Assembly: GCA_002293965.1 (NCBI GenBank)
Contig: DBEG01000153.1
Coordinates: 1 to 14,696, forward strand
DNA from: Actinobacteria bacterium UBA912
Lineage (GTDB): Bacteria > Actinomycetota > Coriobacteriia > Anaerosomatales > UBA912
Reading direction: 5' to 3'
DNA: 14,696 bases
Notes under the pieces: model-generated
What the model was told of the DNA's origin: nothing
Databases searched by the model: none
The model's input: the letters and a program-made list of their open reading frames with translations, nothing else
Shown here: positions 1-6,688 of the stretch, piece after piece
Numbering within the stretch: the first letter of the stretch is position 1
How the letters are laid out: each line of letters begins with the position of its first letter
Translations under genes and position numbers: made by a program

Positions 1-7
1 CAGGATC

Positions 8-82
8 GGGCGATTAGCTCAGGGGGAGAGCGCTTCCTTCACACGGAAGAGGTCGTAGGTTCAAATCCTACATCGCCCACCA
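8..82 (+). tRNA. tRNA-Val (anticodon CAC)
   Basis: A full cloverleaf can be folded by eye. The acceptor stem pairs 8-14 (GGGCGAT) with 72-78 (ATCGCCC). The D arm pairs 17-20 with 28-31, the anticodon stem pairs 33-37 (CTTCC) with 45-49 (GGAAG), and the T arm pairs 55-59 (GTAGG) with 67-71 (CCTAC) around the loop TTCAAAT. The 7-base anticodon loop at 38-44 places CAC at 40-42, which reads GTG (valine). The discriminator base is A79 and CCA is encoded at 80-82. Only seven bases precede the gene here, so its promoter and any upstream tRNA neighbours are not visible. It converges on the minus-strand nuclease gene that ends 10 bases downstream. Confidence 0.97.
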
Positions 83-91
83 TTCTCCCAC

Positions 92-1009
92 TCATGGGTC
101 ACACGACTTGCATGGACGCCTTCCCACCGAGACCGCCGCTGAGCGGTTCGGCCAGCTTATAAGGTTGTGTGGACTGATGCGTTGGGCCCACTGACAGTCG
201 GGGTAGTGGAAAACGTCCGATCGGGACGACCCCACGTAGCCACCGGCACCCCGCGGAGCAGGAGCCGCAGGAGCTCCGGCACCCAAACCCGAGTTGGTGT
301 CCACAGACCAGAGCCCCGCAGAGGTGTTCCGCGCCTCACGTTCGAAGCCCTGCAGGTGATCGACGTACTTGATGTTTGGCGGAATCGTCATCAGGTGGGC
401 GTAACCGTTGATCACGAGAACGGCGTTGAACAGCTTTGAGCGTATTTCAGGCTCACTCAGCGAATCGGGCAGATACAGCCAAACATGCGCCAGGGTGCGA
501 TCATACCTGTCGGTTCGCCGGACATCGAACTCAAGGTATATGACTTTCCCCTCAAGATGGCGCCTCGTCCAATCCGCAGCTTCTTTGCCGAAGGGCTCTA
601 CGCGGTTTCGAGATTCGGGTGAGTCCACGCCGATCAGGCGGACCCGGTCTGTGCTACCGTCTGCTCGCCGGACCTCGATGGTATCTCCGTCGATGACACT
701 TGTGACCCTGACCGCTTCGGAGACGATAGGCGATCGGACTGGTGGGCTGGTTGAAAGCAGGGGAGCAACGGAGGGAGTCTCGGGTTGTGTCGGCGTGCCA
801 ACGGCAGGTGGAGTAACCGAAGTAGCTGTGGCAGTGAGCGGTGGTGTGAGAGTGGTCTCAACTGCCGGAGCAGGGTCGGGTTGTTCAGTGTAGGCTGCGG
901 GCGAACAACCCGCACTATTCGCCAGAATGAAGGCAATAAACGATGCGAGGGACACCAGGCGGAAGGCTCTGGCGACCTGTCTCAGACGTGAACGCTGGTT
1001 GATATCCAC
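92..1009 (-). CDS. Thermonuclease (SNase-like) lipoprotein with C-terminal Cys/His motif
   Basis: A 305-residue predicted secreted nuclease. Residues 1-35 look like an export signal: Arg-rich start, hydrophobic stretch from about 18, then SAGC with Cys35 as possible lipid anchor (the lipobox is imperfect, Ser at -3). Residues 36-100 form a Pro/Thr/Ala-rich linker. Residues about 101-235 are a staphylococcal-nuclease fold: IDGDT (D107, D109), RLIGVDSPE (R124, D129, E132) and DRYDRTLA (R171) match the calcium-binding and catalytic residues of the family, which cuts DNA or RNA phosphodiesters using Ca2+. The tail (about 257-305) carries H268, C272, C300 and C303, a small motif often found after such domains and possibly metal-binding. 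The start is GTG, preceded by GAGG at 9 bases spacing. It is transcribed divergently from the ABC-F gene. The substrate in vivo is unknown; extracellular DNA is plausible. Confidence 0.9.
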   Translation of the reverse strand: MDINQRSRLRQVARAFRLVSLASFIAFILANSAGCSPAAYTEQPDPAPAVETTLTPPLTATATSVTPPAVGTPTQPETPSVAPLLSTSPPVRSPIVSEAVRVTSVIDGDTIEVRRADGSTDRVRLIGVDSPESRNRVEPFGKEAADWTRRHLEGKVIYLEFDVRRTDRYDRTLAHVWLYLPDSLSEPEIRSKLFNAVLVINGYAHLMTIPPNIKYVDHLQGFEREARNTSAGLWSVDTNSGLGAGAPAAPAPRGAGGYVGSSRSDVFHYPDCQWAQRISPHNLISWPNRSAAVSVGRRPCKSCDP

Positions 1010-1049
1010 TGTTCGCAGCCTCGAAGTCCGAACCGAACGTCGCAGGTTG

Positions 1050-1055
1050 ATTATA
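1050..1055 (-). promoter_or_regulatory. -10 box (TATAAT) for the nuclease gene
   Basis: Read on the minus strand, 1055-1050 is a perfect TATAAT, 40 bases upstream of the GTG at 1009, giving an untranslated leader of about 34 bases. No convincing -35 box lies 16-18 bases further upstream. It overlaps the plus-strand -10 box described at 1052-1057. Confidence 0.5.
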
Positions 1056-1057
1056 CT
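1052..1057 (+). promoter_or_regulatory. -10 box (TATACT) for the ABC-F gene, possibly leaderless
   Basis: TATACT ends 8 bases before the ATG at 1066. With the usual 6-8 base distance from -10 to transcription start, the transcript would begin at or next to the ATG, so the message could be leaderless. No good Shine-Dalgarno precedes the ATG (only AGAG, 4 bases away) and no clear -35 box is visible, which fits this reading. A promoter further upstream inside the nuclease gene cannot be excluded. Confidence 0.45.
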
Positions 1058-1065
1058 AGAGCACT

Positions 1066-3057
1066 ATGACAGTCCTCTCACTGATAGGTGTGTCCAAGTC
1101 TGTGGGCGCACGGTGGCTCTTTCGCGACGTAGATCTTTCTGTGAGCGCCGGTGATCGCTATGTTCTTGTAGGTCCTAACGGATCAGGAAAGTCCACACTG
1201 CTTGAGTTGATCGCCGGAGAATCGATGCCTGATTCCGGTTGCGTGCAGGTCACAAAGGGAGTCAAGGTAGGATATCTGCGCCAGGAGCCGATCGGGATGT
1301 CTGGCCGAACCGTACTCGAGGAGGCGGTTAGCGCCAACGAGGAGTATGTGAAGCTCCGTCAGCGGATCCCCCAGATGGAAGCTGAGATCGCAGAAACCCC
1401 GGAGGGGGCAATGCGTGATCGTCTGCTCAACCGCTACGGTGAGGCGGTCGAAGGATTCGAGCGATGTGGCGGCTACATGGTGGAGGCCGACGCGAAGGAG
1501 GTGCTTTCGGGACTTGGTTTTGCTAGCGGTGACCACGATCGCAGGGTCGAGGAGTTCTCGGGAGGCTGGCTCATGCGGTTGGCTTTGGCGAAGCTGCTGA
1601 TCGCTGACCCGCAAGTGATGTTACTTGACGAGGCGACCAACCACTTGGACCTTGAGTCTATCGCCTGGCTTGAAGAGTATCTACGCGACTGGCGTGGTGC
1701 CTTGATCATCGTAAGTCATGACCGCGCATTCATCCAGAGCATGGCGAACTATGTCGCTGAGATCGCCTCTGGGCGAGTGAACGTCTATACAGGCAGCTAT
1801 CAGTGCTACCTGCAGGCATCTGCGCTTGCGTCAACCCAGGCGCAGGCGGATCGGGCCCGGCAGCTCAAAGAGATCGCCCACATGCAGGATTTCGTTGATC
1901 GATTCGGGGCAAAGAACACCAAGGCGACAGCCGCCCAGGACAGGATCGCTAGAATCGAGAAGATCGAAGCGAATCTGGTTGCAGCACCGACATCGCAGCG
2001 CCGAATCAACTTCAAGTTTCCCCCTCCTGTCCGAACGGGGGAGAGGGTGGCCACTCTTGAGTCGGTTACCCGGAGGTACGGAGACAACGTCGTTCTGAGA
2101 GAGATTGATTTGAACATCTACAGGGGCGACAAGGTTGCCCTCGTGGGGAAGAACGGGGCCGGGAAGTCGACTCTGCTGAGACTTCTCTCTGGCTTGAACG
2201 CCCCCGACCACGGTGTGATGCGCCTCGGTCACAACGTGACAGTAGGCTACTTCGCTCAGAACCAGATGGACCATCTTGACCCGGTGAAGTCGGCGTTGGC
2301 TGAGCTGACTACTGCTGCGCCAATGCTGACGGAAGGGAATCTGCGTTCCCTGCTTGGAGCATTCCTGTTCACCGGAAGCGATGTGGACAAGCGGGTCTCG
2401 GTGTTGTCAGGGGGGGAGCGATCCCGCCTTGCCCTGGCAAAGATGTTGGCGCAGCCTGCGCCCTTCCTCTGTCTAGACGAGCCCACCAACCACCTTGATA
2501 TGACATCGATCGACGTGTTGGCTGAAGCCCTGGTGGACTTTTCGGGAACGATCGCATTCATCAGTCACGACAGACATCTGGTCGGGCTCGTTGCGAACAA
2601 GATCATCGAGGTCGGCGATGGCACGATCAATGTTTTCGAGGGCGACTACGACTACTACCTCAGCAAGCGGTCCACCTTGAAGGATACGTCTGCGAAAGTT
2701 GGCAAGGGTGCTGGGGGCCGGGGAACAGGCGGCTCAGCGTCAGGCGAGTCGTCCGTGCCTTCCAGGAGTTCGGCAGCGCTCACAAAGGAGCGCAAACGCG
2801 CAGACGCCCAGGCCCGAACGGAGGCCTATCGCCAGTCGAAGGAGGCCAAACGGCGTCTCAAGCAAGTCGAGACATCGATCAACAGAATCCAACTTCGCAT
2901 AACCGAACTCGAGGAGATCTTTTCAAGCAACGAATTCCATGGACTTAAAGAAGGACTGGCTGAGTTGACCACCGAATATGCTGGACAAAAGTACGACCTC
3001 GCTCGTCTGGAGGAGGAGTGGATCGTGCTCGCCGAACAAATCGAATCCGCTCTCTAG
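1066..3057 (+). CDS. ABC-F family ATPase (ribosome-associated)
   Basis: A 663-residue soluble protein with two ABC ATPase domains on one chain and no membrane segments, the hallmark of ABC-F proteins. These act on the ribosome E site (translation factors or antibiotic protection) rather than in transport. Domain 1: Walker A GPNGSGKS at 36-43, signature FSGG at 164-167, Walker B D188/E189, H-switch SHD from 217. A charged helical linker at about 235-325 corresponds to the tRNA-interaction region. Domain 2: Walker A GKNGAGKS at 361-368, signature LSGG at 447-450, LDEPTNHLD around 470-478, SHD from 500. The first domain has DEATNHLD instead of the usual DEPTNHLD. After a Gly/Ser-rich spacer (about 554-575) comes a Lys/Arg/Glu-rich coiled coil (about 585-663), as in Uup/YdiF-like members. 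Exact subfamily is not assignable by eye. A resistance role is possible but not indicated by context. Confidence 0.93.
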   Translation: MTVLSLIGVSKSVGARWLFRDVDLSVSAGDRYVLVGPNGSGKSTLLELIAGESMPDSGCVQVTKGVKVGYLRQEPIGMSGRTVLEEAVSANEEYVKLRQRIPQMEAEIAETPEGAMRDRLLNRYGEAVEGFERCGGYMVEADAKEVLSGLGFASGDHDRRVEEFSGGWLMRLALAKLLIADPQVMLLDEATNHLDLESIAWLEEYLRDWRGALIIVSHDRAFIQSMANYVAEIASGRVNVYTGSYQCYLQASALASTQAQADRARQLKEIAHMQDFVDRFGAKNTKATAAQDRIARIEKIEANLVAAPTSQRRINFKFPPPVRTGERVATLESVTRRYGDNVVLREIDLNIYRGDKVALVGKNGAGKSTLLRLLSGLNAPDHGVMRLGHNVTVGYFAQNQMDHLDPVKSALAELTTAAPMLTEGNLRSLLGAFLFTGSDVDKRVSVLSGGERSRLALAKMLAQPAPFLCLDEPTNHLDMTSIDVLAEALVDFSGTIAFISHDRHLVGLVANKIIEVGDGTINVFEGDYDYYLSKRSTLKDTSAKVGKGAGGRGTGGSASGESSVPSRSSAALTKERKRADAQARTEAYRQSKEAKRRLKQVETSINRIQLRITELEEIFSSNEFHGLKEGLAELTTEYAGQKYDLARLEEEWIVLAEQIESAL

Positions 3058-3067
3058 TGCAAGGGGT

Positions 3068-3097
3068 TTGCCATCGTAGGCACCTTTGAGCTATATT
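3068..3097 (+). promoter_or_regulatory. Predicted promoter of the nuo operon
   Basis: A -35 box TTGCCA (3068-3073, five of six matches to TTGACA) and a -10 box TATATT (3092-3097) are separated by 18 bases. The transcription start would fall near 3104, leaving a leader of about 49 bases before nuoA. It is the only clear promoter before the eleven overlapping nuo genes. No convincing terminator separates it from the ABC-F gene, so some read-through is possible. Confidence 0.6.
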
Positions 3098-3114
3098 GTA
3101 ACTCGTAGTTACAA
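3096..3114. promoter_or_regulatory. Perfect inverted repeat, probable operator of the nuo operon
   Basis: TTGTAACT (3096-3103) and AGTTACAA (3107-3114) are exact reverse complements around a 3-base centre CGT. The dyad begins in the last two bases of the predicted -10 box and covers the predicted start site, the classic position for a repressor. The TTGTAA/TTACAA half-sites are typical of dimeric helix-turn-helix regulators, but I cannot name the family. No regulator gene lies nearby. Confidence 0.65.
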
Positions 3115-3152
3115 GCGATTTCTCATCTCAGGATCGCAGAGAGAGTTGGCCG

Positions 3153-3512
3153 ATGAACGAACACGCAGTTTATTTCGTGGCTGGCCTGGCAGTTGCTGCC
3201 GCATTGTTCATTCTTGTCGTTTTCGCGCTCAATGCAATCCTTTCCCCGAGACGACCGAACGCTGACAAGAACGCTCCATATGAGTGCGGTATGCCTCAGG
3301 CTGGCGCTGCCTGGAATCGCATCGATCTGCGCTTCTCCACCCTCGCAGTGCTTTTCGTTATATTCGAGGCCTTCGCTATCCTGCTGTTCGCCACTCTCAT
3401 CGCCCTGCGCGGGTCCCTTGAGAATCTGATTCCTGGTGCGGCTTTACTCGGCATGTTGTGTCTTGCCCTGCTCTATGCATGGCGCAAGGGGGGACTGCAA
3501 TGGCGCTTGTAG
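3153..3512 (+). CDS. nuoA: NADH-quinone oxidoreductase subunit A
   Basis: A 119-residue membrane protein with three hydrophobic segments (about 5-30, 62-85 and 90-110), the normal size for NuoA. PYECG at 42-46 is the conserved loop close to the quinone site, and the second helix holds LFVIF. NuoA sits beside NuoH, NuoJ and NuoK where the peripheral arm meets the membrane arm. The usual FDVE (E. coli D79 and E81) reads F71-E72-A73-F74 here: Asp is conservatively Glu, but the second acidic residue is Phe. The family's FY before the helix is also FS. The start ATG has a weak GAGAGAG upstream. First gene of the operon; it overlaps nuoB by 13 bases. Confidence 0.93.
   Translation: MNEHAVYFVAGLAVAAALFILVVFALNAILSPRRPNADKNAPYECGMPQAGAAWNRIDLRFSTLAVLFVIFEAFAILLFATLIALRGSLENLIPGAALLGMLCLALLYAWRKGGLQWRL
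3486..3493 (+). promoter_or_regulatory. Ribosome binding site fixing the nuoB start
   Basis: AAGGGGGG lies six bases before the ATG at 3500. This supports ATG 3500 over the in-frame ATGs at 3458 and 3479, neither of which has a comparable site. Confidence 0.7.
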
Positions 3513-4048
3513 ATCGCCTGGGCTCCGCACTCGAGAGTATCCCGTCGGGCATAATCCTGGCCTCGCTGGATTCACTTTCCAACTGGGCGAAGGGTCACTC
3601 GTTATGGGCGATGCCCATGGGTACGGCTTGCTGTGCGATGGAATTGATCGCCGCGTCGTTCAACAAGTTCGACTTCGATCGACACGGCACATTCCCTCGC
3701 CCTGATCCCCGACATACGGACGTGATGATCGTCGCCGGCACCATCACATATAAGATGCAACCCGCGGTCCAACGCCTCTACGAGCAGATGCCCGACCCGA
3801 AGTGGGTTATCGCAATGGGGAATTGCACGGTCAACGGTGGGATATTCCATTACGACACATACTCGGTGGTACGTGGCATCGACACTTTCTTGCCGGTCGA
3901 CATCTACGTTGCAGGATGCCCTCCTCGGCCGGAGGCATTGCAAGACGCGGTTCTGCAGCTTCGGGAGAAGATTCGCACCGAGTCTTTCGGCCCGAATACC
4001 GAGCGCGCAGTCGATTGGTTGCTCCCCGAATCGCGTGAGCGCTCATGA
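3500..4048 (+). CDS. nuoB: NADH-quinone oxidoreductase subunit B (cluster N2)
   Basis: A 182-residue protein from the ATG at 3500. It carries the four cysteines that bind cluster N2, the last Fe-S centre before quinone: tandem C44-C45 in GTACCAME, C109 in MGNCTVNGG and C140 in GCPPRPEA. It contacts NuoD to form the quinone pocket. The region before the VAGT strand reads FPRPDPRHTD, with PRHTD in place of the common SPRQAD, which is closer to the PRHAD of group 4 hydrogenase small subunits. The overall match is nevertheless to NuoB, and the partner NuoD lacks Ni ligands. It overlaps nuoA by 13 bases and nuoC by 4 (ATGA), so the genes are probably translationally coupled. Confidence 0.95.
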   Translation: MALVDRLGSALESIPSGIILASLDSLSNWAKGHSLWAMPMGTACCAMELIAASFNKFDFDRHGTFPRPDPRHTDVMIVAGTITYKMQPAVQRLYEQMPDPKWVIAMGNCTVNGGIFHYDTYSVVRGIDTFLPVDIYVAGCPPRPEALQDAVLQLREKIRTESFGPNTERAVDWLLPESRERS

Positions 4049-4506
4049 ACGGCGATCAACTACGGGAGCACTTGTGCGACCACTACCCTTACCTGTGTCC
4101 GATGTTCTCGGTCGAGTTCGGGGACGGGGTTCTCGCAGTCCGGCGCGAAGGACTGCGAGAGGCGGCGTCCAACCTGCGCGATCTGGGGTTCGACCGCCTC
4201 GGCATGTTGACTGCTGTGGATCGGGTCGATCATCTCGAGATGGTGTACAGGCTGACATCACGTTCAATGACTGTCGGGATATTCATCAAGTGCCGATTGG
4301 ACCCGTCCGAGGCGACCGTTCCGTCGCTCGTGGGACTTTGGCCTGCGGCTTTGTGGCAGGAGCGTGAGGTATACGACCTCTTCGGCATCGTGTTCGAGGG
4401 CCATCCGGATTTGCGGCGAATCCTTCTGCCAGACGATTGGGAAGGACATCCTCTGCGAAAGGACTACCAGGATCCCGGTATGATCCGTCGGCCGGACTAC
4501 ATCTAG
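4045..4506 (+). CDS. nuoC: NADH-quinone oxidoreductase subunit C
   Basis: A 153-residue soluble subunit of the connecting fragment, with no cofactor. The family signature lies at about 104-141: W104, REVYDLFGI, then GHPDLRRILLPDDWEG and HPLRKDY. This segment packs on NuoD and NuoI. The protein is short: the N-terminal domain before the signature is compact (about 100 residues) and there is almost no extension after RKDY. It is a separate gene, not fused to nuoD as in E. coli. Its ATG overlaps the nuoB stop (ATGA). A 65-base gap follows before nuoD, the longest gap inside the operon. Confidence 0.94.
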   Translation: MNGDQLREHLCDHYPYLCPMFSVEFGDGVLAVRREGLREAASNLRDLGFDRLGMLTAVDRVDHLEMVYRLTSRSMTVGIFIKCRLDPSEATVPSLVGLWPAALWQEREVYDLFGIVFEGHPDLRRILLPDDWEGHPLRKDYQDPGMIRRPDYI

Positions 4507-4556
4507 ACGCAAGAACGTACTGTGCGGAACGTGGATAAAGGGCTTTGGGCAGCATG

Positions 4557-4564
4557 AAGGAGGT
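4557..4564 (+). promoter_or_regulatory. Ribosome binding site fixing the nuoD start
   Basis: AAGGAGGT is a full-strength Shine-Dalgarno seven bases before the ATG at 4572. It rules against the in-frame TTG at 4545 and ATG at 4554, which lie upstream of it. Confidence 0.85.
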
Positions 4565-4571
4565 GGATGAC

Positions 4572-5741
4572 ATGGATGCGACCGAGACAACGAGCTCTCA
4601 GACGGGCGTTTTGGGCGGGGCGGGTGTATCGAGCGAGTCGGCTGATACGGCAGAAGGCTTGGTGATCAATGTCGGTCCATCGCATCCTTCGACGCACGGC
4701 GTCTGCAGGGTCATCGTTCACCTGGATGGCGAGATCGTTCGCAAAGCCGAGCCGGTAATCGGCTATCTGCATCGCGGTATCGAGAAGATGTGCGAGAACC
4801 GCACCTGGCTCCAGTGTGTCCCGCTGACCGATAGACTCGATTACGTGGGCTCGATGTACTCGAACTGGGCGTATTGCCGGGCTGTCGAGCGGCTGTCGGA
4901 GATTCGCGTCCCGGAGCGCGCTGAGTACATCCGCGTCCTCGTATGCGAGTTGCAGCGCATCGCAAGCCACATGATGGCACTTGGAGCTTCAGGTGCTGAC
5001 ACCGGCGCCGCAACGATGTTCATCTACGCCTTCGATGAGCGCGAGAGGGTCATCGAGCTTTTCGAGGAGCTCTGCGGCGCGCGACTGACCTACAACTACG
5101 TCCGCCCCGGTGGGGTGAGCGTCGACCTGCCCGAAGGGTGGACCGACCGGGTTCTGGAGTTCGCTCGGAAACACCGCATCGCGCTTGCCGAGATGGACCG
5201 ATTGTTCCTGGGCAACGCGATTGCGCGAGCGCGGCTCAAGGGGATCGGCGTCCTCGATCCTGACGTCGCAGTTGCTTGGGGCGCATCCGGTCCTGTTGCG
5301 CGTGGCTCCGGGGTGAATTGGGACCTGCGTAAGCACGACCCTTACTCGGTATATCCGCGGTTCGACTTCGATGTCCCGCTCGGCAGCCGCGGAGATTGTT
5401 TCGACCGCGCACGTTGCCGTCTGTTCGAGGCTTTCGAGTCGTGTCGCATCATCGAGCAGGCAATCTCCCAGATGCCGGAAGGTCCGGTGATGACGGCCGG
5501 TCTGCCTCGGCTCCTGAAGCCCGCCGCCGGTGATGCTTACGACCACATCGAGAGCGCACGTGGTTCCTTGGGGGTCTACGTCGTCTCAGACGGATCGGTG
5601 CGACCGTATCGCGTGAAGTTTCGCTCGCCGGCGTTCTGTAACCTCGCGCTGTTGCCGCTGCTCGCCGAAGGACACACGCTTTCAGACCTAGTGGTGATCC
5701 TGGGTTCGCTTGATCCCGTCTTCGGGGAAGTCGACCGATGA
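4572..5741 (+). CDS. nuoD: NADH-quinone oxidoreductase subunit D (quinone site)
   Basis: A 389-residue subunit that forms the quinone-reducing pocket with NuoB. GPSHPSTHG lies at 35-43, with the conserved quinone-ligating His38. GYLHRGIEK at about 64-72 follows, then DRLDYV with Tyr91, the other residue expected to touch the quinone head. The chain is related to [NiFe]-hydrogenase large subunits, but the Ni-binding CxxC pairs are missing: the first site reads TDRLDYV and the C-terminus ends LDPVFGEVDR. It is therefore a true complex I subunit, not a hydrogenase. The N-terminal 28 residues are Ser/Thr/Gly-rich and probably flexible. It ends with a 4-base ATGA overlap onto nuoH. Confidence 0.96.
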   Translation: MDATETTSSQTGVLGGAGVSSESADTAEGLVINVGPSHPSTHGVCRVIVHLDGEIVRKAEPVIGYLHRGIEKMCENRTWLQCVPLTDRLDYVGSMYSNWAYCRAVERLSEIRVPERAEYIRVLVCELQRIASHMMALGASGADTGAATMFIYAFDERERVIELFEELCGARLTYNYVRPGGVSVDLPEGWTDRVLEFARKHRIALAEMDRLFLGNAIARARLKGIGVLDPDVAVAWGASGPVARGSGVNWDLRKHDPYSVYPRFDFDVPLGSRGDCFDRARCRLFEAFESCRIIEQAISQMPEGPVMTAGLPRLLKPAAGDAYDHIESARGSLGVYVVSDGSVRPYRVKFRSPAFCNLALLPLLAEGHTLSDLVVILGSLDPVFGEVDR

Positions 5742-6688
5742 GCGGGTTTGTCGGCGGGTTGATATGGGGATTGGCCGCAGGGACGCTGATCGCGATAGCG
5801 GCGCTGTTCGGCGTGTGGTGGGAGCGCAAGGTGGCCGGGCGCATACAGATGCGCATCGGTCCGCAGACCACTGGGCCGGCCGGAATCCTGCAAACGATCG
5901 CTGACACCCTCAAGTTGATCCTCAAGGAGGACATCACTCCGGATCAGGCTGATGTTCGGGTGTTCCGCCTCGCGCCGCTGGTGGTCTTCGTTCCGGTGGC
6001 GATGTCATTTTCTGTCATTCCGTTCGCCGCTGGCTTCGCTCCACTCGATACCAGTGTCGGGATGCTCTTTTTCCTAGCGGTCCCGGCACTGTCAGTCATC
6101 GGCATACTGCTCGGCGGCTGGTCGAGCCGCAACACCTACGCGACGATCGGCGCAATAAGGGCCGCCGCGCAGATGATCTCCTACGAGCTGCCGCGTGCGT
6201 TGGCGGTGCTGTCGCTGGTCGTTCTGGCAGGCTCCATCCGTCCGCTGGACGTGATGGCGGCCTGGAGTCCCTGGTGGATCATCGCCACGGCTCCCGGTTT
6301 CATCGTCTACTTCATTGCTTCGATCGCAGAGGTGAACCGCGGGCCCTTCGACATCCCCGAGGCTGAATCCGAGCTGGTCGCTGGATACTTCGCCGACTAC
6401 TCCGGGATACGCTGGTCGATCTTCATGATGGCCGAGTACGGCGGGATGGTTGCGGCCTCACTCTTCGGCGCGGCAGTTTTCCTTGGCGGCTGGAACTGGT
6501 TGCCGGGAATCGGCGGTATCCTCGTGTTCGTCGCCCTGACGCTTGCGCTGGTGACCGCCATGGTGTGGGTCAAATGGACGTATCCTCGCCTCAGGGCTGA
6601 CCAGCTCATGTCCTTTGCATGGAAGATCATGACACCTGCGGCCATCGTGCAGCTTGTTGTTGTGGCGGTGATTGCACCATGGCTGTGA
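5738..6688 (+). CDS. nuoH: NADH-quinone oxidoreductase subunit H
   Basis: A 316-residue membrane protein with about eight hydrophobic helices, anchoring the peripheral arm and shaping the quinone tunnel entrance. Conserved parts are intact: W28-E29-R30 followed by KVAGRIQMRIGP, RAAAQMISYE at about 141-150, and EVNRGPFDIPEAESELVAGY at 198-217 with the cluster of acidic residues that starts the proton path (E198, D205, E208, E210, E212). The acidic residues expected in NuoH are therefore present, unlike those of NuoA and NuoK here. It starts inside the nuoD stop and overlaps the next gene by 10 bases. Confidence 0.96.
   Translation: MSGFVGGLIWGLAAGTLIAIAALFGVWWERKVAGRIQMRIGPQTTGPAGILQTIADTLKLILKEDITPDQADVRVFRLAPLVVFVPVAMSFSVIPFAAGFAPLDTSVGMLFFLAVPALSVIGILLGGWSSRNTYATIGAIRAAAQMISYELPRALAVLSLVVLAGSIRPLDVMAAWSPWWIIATAPGFIVYFIASIAEVNRGPFDIPEAESELVAGYFADYSGIRWSIFMMAEYGGMVAASLFGAAVFLGGWNWLPGIGGILVFVALTLALVTAMVWVKWTYPRLRADQLMSFAWKIMTPAAIVQLVVVAVIAPWL

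Noticed and set aside
3058..3095. Imperfect hairpin (AAGGGG..GCC / GGC..CCTTT) as terminator of the ABC-F gene
   Set aside because: The stem needs a bulge and wobble pairs, has no U-tract, and the segment contains the predicted -35 box of the nuo promoter.
3458..3499. Earlier in-frame starts for nuoB
   Set aside because: They lack a ribosome site and add residues encoded by the nuoA frame; AAGGGGGG points to ATG 3500.
4507..4571. Possible small gene or internal promoter in the nuoC-nuoD gap
   Set aside because: The 65-base gap is too short for a convincing gene, and I see no clear -35/-10 pair; it mainly provides the strong nuoD ribosome site.
4572..5741. Possibility that NuoB/NuoD form a group 4 [NiFe]-hydrogenase
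   Set aside because: NuoD has neither of the Ni-binding CxxC pairs, has the quinone-site His and Tyr, and the operon includes NuoA, NuoJ and NuoK of complex I type.
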